From Cryptococcus deneoformans JEC21 (Eukaryota > Basidiomycota > Tremellomycetes > Tremellales > Cryptococcaceae): DNA of 20,000 nucleotides. Location: NCBI RefSeq assembly GCF_000091045.1, contig NC_006685.1, positions 586,201-606,200 of the forward strand. The letters run 5' to 3'. Each line of letters begins with the position of its first letter. Within the stretch, counting starts at the first letter, position 1. Positions 1 to 9,200 of this stretch are shown here, piece after piece. The position numbers and the translations under genes were made by a program. A model generated the notes under the pieces. It did not search any database and was not told the origin of the DNA. It saw only the letters and a program-made list of their open reading frames with translations.

Positions 1-1
1 T

Positions 2-229
2 ATCGCTACATATGTCTTCTTTTGGCCAGGGAAATATCTTCGCTTCGCTCCTAAACCTAAGAAATCCAAGGAGTCCAAGGAGTCCAAGAAATCTAAGAAG
101 TCCAAGAAGTCAAAGAAGTCAAAGAATGGGGTTGCGGAGGATGTAGAGGAGGGATTGCCCATGCACGACCTGAATGGCGAGGGATTGGGAGATATGGTCA
201 AGGGTGACGAGAATTATCAGATGAGATAA
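2..229 (+). CDS. RTA1-like membrane protein, C-terminal fragment (5' end outside window)
   Basis: This is the last exon of a gene that begins before the window. It is open from base 2 to the TAA at 227-229. The first residues (IATYVFFWPGKYLRF) match the equivalent stretch of the complete RTA1-like protein encoded at 2076-3377 (IATYIFFWPGNYLQF), so both belong to the RTA1 family of seven-helix fungal membrane proteins (lipid-translocating exporter/7TM family; yeast relatives include Rta1, Rsb1 and Pug1). What is visible is the end of the last membrane helix and the cytosolic tail. The tail carries a seven-unit Lys/Ser repeat (62-124) and then an acidic end (EDVEEG ... NYQMR). It lies directly upstream of its paralogue on the same strand, which indicates tandem duplication. 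Family assignment rests mainly on the paralogue and is fairly secure; the substrate is unknown. Confidence 0.85.
   Translation: MATYVFFWPGKYLRFAPKPKKSKESKESKKSKKSKKSKKSKNGVAEDVEEGLPMHDLNGEGLGDMVKGDENYQMR
62..124 (+). repeat. Seven 9-bp coding repeats giving a (Lys/Glu)-Ser-Lys tail
   Basis: Seven consecutive 9-nt units, each of the form (AAA/AAG/GAG)-(TCC/TCT/TCA)-(AAG), run from 62 to 124 in the tail of the RTA1-like fragment. Each encodes K-S-K or E-S-K. The paralogue at 2076-3377 has one copy of the motif (FKKSK) at the same place, so the tract looks like expansion of an existing seed by slippage or unequal exchange. Confidence 0.9.
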
Positions 230-852
230 GTATGATATTCAAACGCAACAACGGAGCTTTTTGTAGAGCGGCAGTATTTGGAACATTAGGGGTAGACAAA
301 ATGCAGCTCATTTTTATTTTTATTTCTGTTAGGGAAGCAAAGAGAGACCTGATTTCAGGGTGGGGGCTCAGGGAATGACGACAGTGGGTCCAGAACAAGT
401 CGGTGGGGGTCAGTGAATTTGTCGAGTGACCTTAATAGATACGCGACTGATTTTGACAATGTAGCAATACTTTGACATGTGTTGCTTTTTGAATACCTAA
501 TCTTTTATAACATCCAGCATCCCAGCCAACGTCCGAGTCTCAAGAGCAAAATATTGAGTATGCTAAGACGGTCAGCAGAGTATAAACCACAGCATAGGCA
601 GGAAAGCTCTATCAAATGGTAGTGGCCCTCCTCGTTCATAAGCAGCTCCTCAAGGCTGGCATGTTCAGTTAGTATCATATGGTCTCAGAACACCTTCTTG
701 TTAGTCAGTTGTGCCCAGAAGTATGGTCAGAATTTGAGGTAAGAATAGTGGGGGTTGATATGTGTAATTAAGAGCACATTAAAAAAAGACGCACTGAAAC
801 GCTTTGAAATCATGCATTCTGAAGCACGAAGAGCGAGTTTGAATTGTCAAAT

Positions 853-884
853 GAATTAAACGACCTCCAGAGGCCGTTTAATTC
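853..884. repeat. 32-bp near-perfect palindrome
   Basis: Arms GAATTAAACG-A-CCTC and GAGG-C-CGTTTAATTC surround a 2-nt centre (CA). Fifteen positions per side pair except one A/C mismatch. It lies inside the candidate inverted-repeat element. It could form a cruciform or an RNA hairpin, or be a dimeric protein-binding site. Confidence 0.85.
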
Positions 885-897
885 GAACGGCTTTTTT
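873..897 (+). other. Hairpin followed by six T (terminator-like)
   Basis: GCCGTT (873-878) pairs with AACGGC (886-891) across a 7-nt loop and is followed at once by T6 (892-897). The left arm overlaps the right arm of the palindrome at 853-884, so the two hairpins exclude each other. In bacteria this would be read as an intrinsic terminator. In a fungal nucleus the T-run could at most end a polymerase III transcript, and I found no convincing internal A/B box upstream. The structure is clear; the function is unknown. Confidence 0.4.
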
Positions 898-947
898 CAA
901 GTTATTTCAAGAGGAATTTCCTTTCATGGTAAATCCGACTCGGACTT

Positions 948-1020
948 CTGCCAATTCAATTCCAGGGTTTTTACGCCACAAAGGGTTCAGGAATGTCATT
1001 TTCCCTGAGGGAATTGGCAG
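948..1020. repeat. 10-bp inverted repeat around a 53-bp spacer
   Basis: CTGCCAATTC at 948-957 and its reverse complement GAATTGGCAG at 1011-1020. Similarity continues loosely inward (CAGGG near 963-967 and CCCTG near 1003-1007), giving a larger imperfect stem. It lies inside the candidate element at 287-1075 and may be a subterminal repeat of it. Confidence 0.7.
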
Positions 1021-1906
1021 CTCGTTCATCAATTCAGAATTATCATCGAAATAGCATGCATTTTGTCTACCCCTATTATCTCCAAGAGTGAGAATCTGTA
1101 GTATGCATGATTCAAGATACTAGCCAGTCTAAGCAATCTAGCGCAATTAAAAATGATTTTCCAACGTCAACAAAAGGCAAGATTAAAAAATGCTACAATC
1201 TTCATCCCGTCCTTTACAAATAATGTGCTGTACCAGGAGTTTGAGACACCATACGTAATAGGCTCGACACAAGCTCCTGAATGGTGGTCCGTGGAGGGGC
1301 CTGCAGTGCTGTTGCAAACTGTAGAAAGTTTGTCGAAAAGTTATGAAGTTTCCATGCGGCTCCGTCCACCATTTTTACTTGTACACGATTGTCACTAACG
1401 AAATGAATGAAATGCGGGAATTTGTGGTTGAAAATATAATAATAGCACCATTTAAAAATGGGTTATGTGTACGCAGCGATAAGATGAGACATAGGAGATA
1501 GTAGTGATGAAAATAGGAGGAATATGTCGTCTTCAGCTGACGGAATGCGTGTCCTTTTCTATCTACCTTATAATAAAGAAGAAGCCGAGTGGGCGAACGA
1601 ACGAGCGATGATTATCATAACGAACATCGGCGATTCACCGCCTTCTTGTGATCTTATCTTAATTAATTATCAAGTTATCTTTGCACCGCCTCACTCAAAT
1701 CCGGCTGCCCGAACGATGAACGTTCGGCGAGGACCGCCTTAAACGAGAACCACTAGAACTACTTCTCGTACTACTTCTCCAGAATTGTCTTATCCAATTT
1801 TCGGCAGCCGAAGACATCTTTTTGCCCATCCTTCGTCCACCGTCCTAGCATAGCATATCGGGGGCCGATTTTAAAAGAGAAGGAAATGCTTCGCCTCCTT
1901 ACAAGA

Positions 1907-1929
1907 TATATAACGGGGAGGGGAAGGGG
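1907..1929 (+). promoter_or_regulatory. TATA-like site and AGGGG (STRE-like) motifs upstream of the RTA1-like gene
   Basis: TATATAA at 1907-1913 lies about 165 bp before the ATG at 2076 and is followed by a G-rich stretch with two AGGGG pentamers. AGGGG/CCCCT is the yeast stress-response element, and RTA1-family genes in yeast are often stress-induced. The motifs are seen; their use in this organism is inference. Confidence 0.3.
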
Positions 1930-2075
1930 AACATACCTCTGTTGTCCCTTCATTTCATAAGTCCATCCTCGCGAGTCTTCCACGCGCAAGTTCAACATTC
2001 AACAGGAAATATCGCGCAGACCGAAGTACTACGTAGTAGGCTGAAACAAGGAATCTATCACCGCCCTTTGCCATC

Positions 2076-3377
2076 ATGAGACGATCAACTCTGTTTGAAG
2101 TTCTTATATTGTCATCTCTCGTCTCGTCCGCGTATGCCTTAGGAGGGGATCGAGATTGTCCTGCCGATCCTTACGCCGATCCCGCCAATGACACGTATGT
2201 TTCTCGAATTAACTACAACGAGGGGTAACTGACGATACTGTAGTTGTAATCCTCTGCGCTATATTCCGAACATGGCGCTTAACTGTTTAGGGGCTGCTTT
2301 ATTCCTTATTGTGGCTGCCATCCTTACTTTCTGTAAGTCCTTGTTAGTATGCGTATTTGTAACCTATTATTAATTTTCTACTATAGATTCCTTCCGCCGC
2401 AAAGCCAACTATTTCCTATGCCTTGTCATTGGCGCGTGGTTCGAAGGAATAGGCTTCGTCCTCCGTGTTCTGATGAGAGACAATCTCCACAACCTTAACC
2501 TCTATATTGTTGCAAATTTGTTCATCGTCCTTGCTGTAAGCCTGTTTGCGTGGGTGTGCGCGTGATCGTCGTTTACTGATAATAACGACGATCTAGCCAT
2601 GCGCATTCCTTGCGGGCGATTACATATTGTTTGGTCGACTCGTGCAGTTTCTCGAGGCGCATCATCATATACGCCCTTTCAAAGCCCGGCAGGTCTCGTG
2701 GATTTTTATTTCCTCTGATAGTACGCATACAATCATCCCCACCGACCATTAGCTAACGTAAAGTCTCAGTACTTACATTTCTCATCCAAGGCTCTGGCGG
2801 TGGACTGTCTGCTAGCTCTAGCATCGATTCAGCCGAGTTAGGTGCTCATTTGTTCCTTGCCGGTATCGTCATCCAGATGGTTAGCTTCATCTTTTTCTCC
2901 TGTGTCTGGGTCCTGTTTGGTATCCGAGTGTGAGCCTACTTTCTCTCGTGAAGCAGACTGGTTTTCTGACATCGCTATTTACAAAAAAGATTTACCGGAG
3001 ACAAGCAGCTCTGGCACCGTGAAGGATGGAAGCCTCTGTACTTCGCATTGGGATTTACCTGCATTTGCTTTATCGTTCGAAGCATTTACCGAACTGCCGA
3101 ACTTTCTGGCGGCTACATCAGTTACCTGTCTACCCACGAAGGATACTTCTTGGGTCTCGATTCGCTTCCCTTGCTCCTCGGCATTGCGACCTATATCTTC
3201 TTCTGGCCGGGCAACTATCTTCAATTCGATGGGAACCCCTTCAAAAAGTCCAAAACCAGAAGAATTGAGGAGGGCGCCCAGATGTATCCCCTCAAGGCTG
3301 GTGACAGCTATGAGACCCAACCTGGACTAGATGCTAAAATGACGCCGACATATACCAATCATTATGAGAGAAGGTAG
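2076..3377 (+). CDS. RTA1-like seven-transmembrane protein (lipid-translocating exporter family)
   Basis: Exons: 2076-2194, 2244-2332, 2387-2535, 2597-2720, 2770-2929, 2990-3377 (342 aa). All five introns (49-61 nt) are GT..AG and keep frame. The intron at 2930-2989 starts GTGAGC and has a CTGAC branch site. The protein opens with a probable signal peptide (residues 1-23, ending AYALG), a short luminal segment with two Cys, then about seven hydrophobic helices. RTA1-family hallmarks are visible: a Q-G-S-G-G-G stretch after a helix, and the late block R-S-I-Y-R-T-A-E followed by H-E, leading into the FFWPG helix end. The tail is charged and ends NHYERR. Family members act in plasma, ER or vacuolar membranes and are linked to sphingoid-base release or resistance to toxic compounds; the actual substrate cannot be read from sequence. 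It is a tandem paralogue of the gene ending at 229. The start is the first ATG in frame with the signal peptide. Confidence 0.92.
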
Positions 3378-3735
3378 AAAGGGCAGTCCTCTCATTATTT
3401 GTACATAGATTCAGCCCTTCACGATGGTTGCTTTTGGAAAATGTTTTATGCAATGAATTCAGAATCTTCGACGAGGATAGCTACTACCAGTTAATAATTG
3501 ACATACAACAGTTATGATTACATAAATAGTATCAACAATAGATATTTCTCCAGAGGGGCACGCAAGTCTTTATCTCGAGCACATTCACTTGCATTATTTT
3601 CAGAATTGTAGAGATGCAAATTTTTTCAAAGATTTGAGGCAATAAGTCGTTTGAGTTTCCGGACGACAAAAGAAGTAATTATCTTAAACAATTTTTGCAG
3701 AATGAGGGCGAAAAATTCATCAGCCCTAGCAGACT
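3378..3735. other. Convergent intergenic spacer (3' UTRs)
   Basis: This lies between two tail-to-tail genes. It is AT-rich with no gene, repeat or RNA that I can recognise. It should hold both 3' UTRs and polyadenylation sites. If the last intron of the minus-strand gene is not spliced, the spacer would run to 3825. Confidence 0.7.
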
Positions 3736-5548
3736 CTAGTCCAAGAACACGTCTGCATTGCCGCGCTGTACGCAAAATCTGTTTCCATCAATAGGTATTC
3801 CATGGGTTATATCAACCCTTAAGACTCACCTTCTATAATCCATCTTGGGCTGATGGGGATACCGGGGTAACCCATACTGACTTGTTCGCCCTGATACAGC
3901 TCCATCCTCCAAAGTCATTCTGGAATCTGATGCGACACTCGCGCTGTCATCGTACACCACTTGACCTCCTGCCATACTGGGTATTTGGTATTCAGATGAT
4001 GTCTGTTCTGGTCTTTCAAGCCCTTGCATGGATGCAGTCCGCCTTCTATAATTCCCTTCGATATCAGGAGGGTAATGGGGACCACTTACGGCAGAAGCTG
4101 GGCCATGCATCACAAGCGGTGGAGAGGCAGAACGATCGTACCCGGATTCCGGAAGAAGGTATGACCCTGATCTGTGGCGGCTATGCGTTTGAAAGCCGCC
4201 CGGAATGAATGTTGAATTGTTTCGATGTAGATGGGATCGGACGCTGTCCTCTGAAGCGGCCGAAGAATGTCGGCCTCGTCGCTCATCAGTTGCTTCGAAC
4301 CCTCCTCTGATATCCTGCTTTTTGCCTTTTCTCAGCTCTGGGGCTTCATATCCTGGTGGTACAAATAGCTGAGGCCTTGGACGATGCTCCTCTTCTGGTG
4401 GCAGTGACATCCTCTGCGGTCTTCGAGCAGCATCCAAAGGCGGCAGAACAGAATGGCCTACGTTACCAGGAAGTTCACCATCGTTTACGGCAAGCGGAGA
4501 GGGCGAGATGGAGGTATGCAAATGGTGGACGTTGCCAGGAGGAAGGGAAGGAGAGCGATGGCGTTTGTACGTTTGCCCTTGACTTATAGATCTGGAACGC
4601 CTACGATACGCTTGAGACTCGTTTAATCCTTCAGTATCAGGGACAGAGCTGACGGAACCGGCGCGTGACCTTTGCTTATCTTTGGGCATCGCGTAATAAC
4701 TCGTGTCAGACTTACGGTCCAGATCATCATCATGATCATGGTGTCGACGATGGTGATGATGGTGATGGCGATGGTGGATCATCACTGAGTCCGGCGAAGG
4801 CGGCCCGCGTCGAGGAGCAGGTAAAGAAGAAGATGCCCAATTCTCATTTCGTATAACGGGATGATGTGAGTATATGTGACCTTGATAGTGGGGAGGCTCG
4901 CGTAATTCAGAATCATAGAGCGAACATGGGCCAGCATAGCTGCTACTGTAGATGGAAGGCGGGCCTTGTGATCTCATAGAAAACCATGGCGGATTTACAG
5001 ATGTGTATCCCGCATCGGGCAATGCAGGTATTGCTCTGTGCGGCCCTTGCAATCCAATATCAGCCCTAAACAAACTAGTCTGCCCTAGTTCCTGGGACAA
5101 AGCTCGAAAGGAGATAATATTTACTCACCGGCGACACCTCCAGGTGCAGGGGGAATGATGGCAGAGGCGGCTGCCATAGCGGGGCCTGCACCATCTAAAC
5201 TACTTGCGCCGGACGGAAACATCCCACCGCCCGAATCCGCCGGCCTCGGAACTGCAGGAACATATGGGAGCCGTTGGCTCGCCGCAAAAGGAGCTGGAGT
5301 AACTTCAGTTCACAGGGACAGCACCGAGTTAGTCTTTGCAGCCTTAGATTACCGAATGAGTATTGCTTACCTTCAAGAGGCATGTCGACCGAACTGGACG
5401 AAGGAACTAGATGTACCGCCAAAGTAGTTGGCCAAGAATTCCATAAAGGCTTTCAAGACAGCAACTTACGCTCAGCGAGCGGAAGACAGGCAGGGGAGTG
5501 AAGCAAAAATAAGCCCACTGGTACTAATAGCTCCACAATCGGTGGCAT
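3736..5548 (-). CDS. Unrecognised low-complexity protein with hydrophobic N-terminus and His-rich tract
   Basis: Exons in coding order: 5470-5548, 5371-5406, 5129-5302, 3830-5045, 3736-3778 (515 aa). Every junction keeps frame. Donors are GTAAGT, GTAAGC, GTGAGT and GTGAGT. The 83-nt intron 5046-5128 has CTGAT before CAAG. The start at 5546-5548 is the first ATG after an in-frame TAG. Residues 4-22 are hydrophobic (signal peptide or anchor); nearly all the rest looks disordered and rich in Ser, Pro, Arg, Gly, His and Tyr. Landmarks are an Ala/Pro/Gly segment (about 70-100), a His cluster (187-201) followed by Asp residues, an Arg/Ser stretch resembling RS-type phosphorylation sites, and many R-x-x-S sites. 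No domain is recognisable and no function is proposed. The final exon is uncertain: without that splice the frame stops at TGA 3826-3828, giving 502 aa ending YRR instead of a tail ending DVFLD. Both forms share everything else. Confidence 0.75.
4732..4776 (-). repeat. Histidine-rich coding tract
   Basis: CAT/CAC triplets encode eleven His among fifteen residues (187-201), directly followed by an Asp run. The DNA is a degenerate GAT/GGT-type trinucleotide tract on the plus strand. It could bind metal ions, drive condensation, or be a neutral slippage product. Confidence 0.8.
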
Positions 5549-6203
5549 ATAGTCAATGCTTTTTAACGGGTGCTCCCGAGGCTAAATGCAATGGGCTGAA
5601 AGGATGGAGTGCCTTTCCTTTGTTGAAGACCCCAACTTGGGGCTCACATATGGTAGGGATGCGAGGATGGTGAATTGCGGAAGGAGCACCTGGATTACTC
5701 GCACGATGCTGACATTTGCCCCTTCATTCCCTTGACGAACGACTGTTAAGGGTGAGAAGTCGATACGTAGGAGTGATGTTTCAGAATATGGTCACGTACA
5801 GTAATTTCAGTTGTGTGGTCAACCATTGTCCGGATCTCGGTATGCCCCGTCTTTTCCGCGAATCACTTGCTTGGTTATGGTCTTATAACGTCGCCGCTGG
5901 ATCAACGGAATCCAGTAAGGACACGTCCACGCCCTTATACACAATGAACATACGCAAGAGAGGGTGCCGGTTAGAGGGTTAGAAGGTTATATCGTCGTTA
6001 CAGGAAGGGCAGGCAGCGTACATTCGCATCATAAAACTTCATCACATCATCGATATCGTGTATCACAAGGGCATCATGTAAGGTCATCTATGTAAAAAGA
6101 AATATTCACTTCTATGACTCCCAATCACTATCCATTTGACAAAAGATAACATCCTTCGTTAAGATCATCATAATCAGCTCAACAACAACAACCAGCAAAC
6201 TGT
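5549..6203. other. Intergenic region: MscS gene 3' end and promoter of the 5548 gene
   Basis: No gene is supported. It contains an exact 13-bp palindromic site, CCCCAACTTGGGG (5630-5642), 82 bp upstream of the minus-strand ATG, a possible binding site for a dimeric regulator. An open frame at 5716-5982 (+) has no recognisable content and I treat it as chance. Confidence 0.6.
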
Positions 6204-9200
6204 CTAAGGCTGTCTCTTAGCATCTACAGCGACCTCAGACATCCCCAAGGTATCTTGATGCTGAGGTACCTGAGGCTGCCTTTGCCTTGTAGCAGGACCA
6301 GGCCCAGGAGTCCCCGGCCTGGAGGGATCAGCGGACCGGAATCCCAAAAGCTCGTCCCCTTCATTCCAGATGTCACCATACGGATCGTCCACAGCTGCTC
6401 GCGCATCCATGAGGGGAGGAGGGGAAGGCGCAGCGGAAGTGAAAGGCGGAGGAGGTGCTGTTGATCCTTCCGTGGTATTAGGTCTGCATTCTTCCCAAGG
6501 TACCACTAACAGATTGTCAGCTGAGCAGGCAGAATAACTTGCGGATCACGTACAAGTGTACTGAGTAGGACCAGCCTCCTCAGGATTGGGGTTTCCTGCG
6601 CCATCGGGACCGAATATCTTCAAGTCAGCGAGACTGTGGTGGTGTTTTAGCTCTGCACCATTATTTTCCTTTTAAAGATCACGCAACTCACGCCATCTTG
6701 AGAGCACAAATCCACTTGTTCCTCCTTTGTATCTTCAAAGATACCTGTTGCCAGTTACTCTTGTACCTGATATCCGCCTTCAGCACCAGTTTGCCCTGTG
6801 CAGGCATGTCGTCGACTGTTACATCAAACACGGGCAAAAAGTCACGAGAGTTTTCTTTGAGGAAGACAATCATACGACTTCGAAGAGCTTGAAGGGCTTC
6901 GAATGAAGTGTCGAAGGCAACCTCGAAAGAAAATTCTTCGGAAATAGCACCGGAGCGTCGGACTAAAGGCTAATTAGAACGGTGCAGGTCATGGAACAGC
7001 ATTTTGCTTACTATTTTCAATAACTTTGGTAGTGAGCACATTATGACCGATCCAAACATATTTCCCGTCGACGCCCTTGAAAGATGACGACAAAAGCTGC
7101 ATCTTTGCAACAGTGTATTGCACGCCGCTTCCGTTACTAGTCAGCCAAAGCACGCACTAATCTTTTATTACGTACTCGATGTCAACCCTGTCTCCTACGT
7201 CATAGGGGTGCTTGACAAACAAGAAAATACAAGCACCGAGAACTTCTTGCATTGTGGTACCGATCAACCATGACAGACCAAGAATAAATGTTCCGGCTGA
7301 CGTGACGAAAGTGGTGAGTTTGTTGGTGATCATAGAGGCCATAATAAGAACAACAATGGCAATGACAACCACCATGAAGATATCATCGAGCCTTCGTACC
7401 GCTCCGTCGAGGTCTCTCATGGAAGCTTCGAGCGCAAGGCGTTCACGATGGATGCCTAAAACAGCTGACTCAATCTCATCGCGGGTGGCATCGCCATTGC
7501 CGTCCTTGTCGAAGATAGCGAAAGCGGCCTGAGCAGTCTCAAGGTTGGGAAAGCTTCGACCAGATGAGCTCGTGATGAAATGAATGTGCAAGTATAACGT
7601 ACTATTGTACAATGTCTTGGATGTCAAGATGAGCAGCACCGGGTGCCCTGAAAGAGTAGAAAAGCCTTCGGGCGAGCTATGATAGAATCAGCCCAATTTT
7701 TTTGGCGCTAGAGAAAATACATACAGCCTTTGACTTATTAGCAGAATTAAGGGCCATAGTGACCCTGTTGGAGGGGGAATTCGTCTGCAATACACTCTGG
7801 CCCGCCATTTCACTTGCAACGTTACCCAATGCCGTCGTAGTGGTTTGAGCAGCCTCTTTCAAGCCCTTGAGAGCTTTCCTGAGCGCAACCTTCGGCATTT
7901 GGGAACCCTTAGTTTTAGTAGACATGGCGTCAGTGAGAGTGTCGGTTCTACCTGGAATATCATGGGAGTTGGTATAAAGATAAGTCAGAGCCTTGAGGCA
8001 GAATTTCTGTTCTTGGAGGCGATCCTCGTAAGAATCCCGGTGGAATTGCAAAGCAATCAATTGGATGATAAGCTTCTCAACGCAATATACGATCGAGCAG
8101 AGGAACAATCCAAATAGAAGGTTGGCAACGGTTGACAAATCAGATCGGGAGGTGGCGCTTTCGTCACCGGTGTAATGGTTCACAATCAACGGAGTGAAAG
8201 AAACCCAGATTGCCAGACACCAGATGGTAAGTTTCGCGTATCGACCGAGGGCAGCGATGATATCTGTGAGGGGCTTGGCAGAGGGTACGATTACCGCGAC
8301 AGTGTTCCTCCAAACATGAGGAAGCATCATGAATGCCGCGGTTGCACCCCAGAAAGTAAGCCATATGATGGTGAGCCAAATGGACCACCAATTCTAATTG
8401 ACTGGTCAGCGAGTAATACCTTCCCTGAACTTATCCACGCACCAGAGTCACAGACCAGACTTTGGCATCCCTGAGTCCGGCATAAAAGATGATACCCGGG
8501 ATCCAGAACAGAATGAGGACGGGTATGATATACATGGCCCATCGGACAATGATACCTTTATTTAGAGCCCAGTAATAGAGTCTTGAAAACTGTCAATGGT
8601 TAGTCCTTGGTCCAGATCAACTGAAATTATTTCATCTCACCTTGTTGGTACCTACATCACCTTCCGCAAATCTCAAGTTCTCCACGCTAGCATTCTTGGG
8701 ACTGAATTCTTCCCATTCACCTCTGTCACCGAGAAGATCCCAGCTGGTGCCTCTTTGATTCTTAGGACGTCGCTTTGTTCCTTTTTCGTCGACTCCACTT
8801 TTCTCAAGACTGGCGCTAGAGCGGTTCCCTGGTAGGAAAGACCACTTCCTCTTGTTCATAGACTCAGAATGAGGAGTAGTGGCTCCTGAGACAGACGCAT
8901 TGCTGTGACCGTCTTGAAGAGGGATAGTGGTGTACGCATCACCTTGTGGTTGACCACGAGGCATTAGAGGGGACGGCGGGTAGTGGACACGATTTGGAGT
9001 GGAAGCCCCTGTGTAGGGTGCATTGCCTAGATAGATAATAGCAAGTCGATCAGCCTATCGAATCAAGTCAAGGAATAATAATGAAAGTTCCAAAGGAGAC
9101 GTGCAAACAAAATAATGGACGCGTAGGAAATTTATAACTCACCATCGGCTGGTGTGAGATGACTCTTTGAACTATTGTGAGGAATATCGGTCATGCCGTA

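Larger units (their letters stand above)
287..1075. mobile_element. Candidate small non-autonomous DNA transposon (inverted-repeat element)
   Basis: The 19-mer TAGGGGTAGACAAAATGCA at 287-305 recurs as its exact reverse complement at 1057-1075. Both copies end outward in the dinucleotide TA. The arrangement can be read as a 785-bp element (289-1073) with 17-bp terminal inverted repeats starting GGGG, flanked by a TA target duplication as in Tc1/mariner-type insertions. No transposase frame is present, so it would be a MITE-like, non-autonomous copy. The perfect repeats are seen directly; the transposon reading is inference. An alternative is an inverted duplication of part of the 3' UTR of the upstream gene. 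The termini do not match a transposon family I can name. Confidence 0.4.
230..2075. other. Gene-poor 1.85-kb spacer between the RTA1-like paralogues
   Basis: I see no convincing gene here. The stretch should contain the 3' UTR of the upstream paralogue and the promoter of the downstream one. Short open frames exist (for example 1153-1398 and 1524-1742, +), but they lack recognisable domains, splice signals or conservation with neighbours. Notable content: 19-bp inverted repeats at 287-305 and 1057-1075, a 32-bp near-perfect palindrome at 853-884, a hairpin plus T-run at 873-897, a 10-bp inverted repeat at 948-957/1011-1020, a small inverted repeat at 1709-1727 (CCGAACG/CGTTCGG), and a TATA-like site with AGGGG motifs at 1907-1929. 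At 1.85 kb it is the longest spacer in the window. Confidence 0.75.

Noticed and set aside
873..897. Bacterial intrinsic terminator
   Set aside because: The sequence has the form of one, but the window is clearly fungal nuclear DNA with introns, so a bacterial terminator call is not justified; kept only as a structural feature.
1153..1742. Two small plus-strand frames (81 and 72 codons) in the RTA1 spacer
   Set aside because: No domain, no typical start context and no similarity to the RTA1 paralogues; chance frames in AT-rich DNA.
230..2075. tRNA, rRNA or CRISPR in the largest gene-poor stretch
   Set aside because: No convincing A/B box pair with cloverleaf, no rRNA-like blocks and no regularly spaced direct repeats were found.
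2842..3330. 162-codon open frame on the plus strand
   Set aside because: It overlaps exons 5 and 6 and an intron of the RTA1-like gene in another frame and has no recognisable content.
5716..5982. 88-codon plus-strand frame
   Set aside because: Located in the gap between two minus-strand genes, with no recognisable motif and no splice-linked partner.
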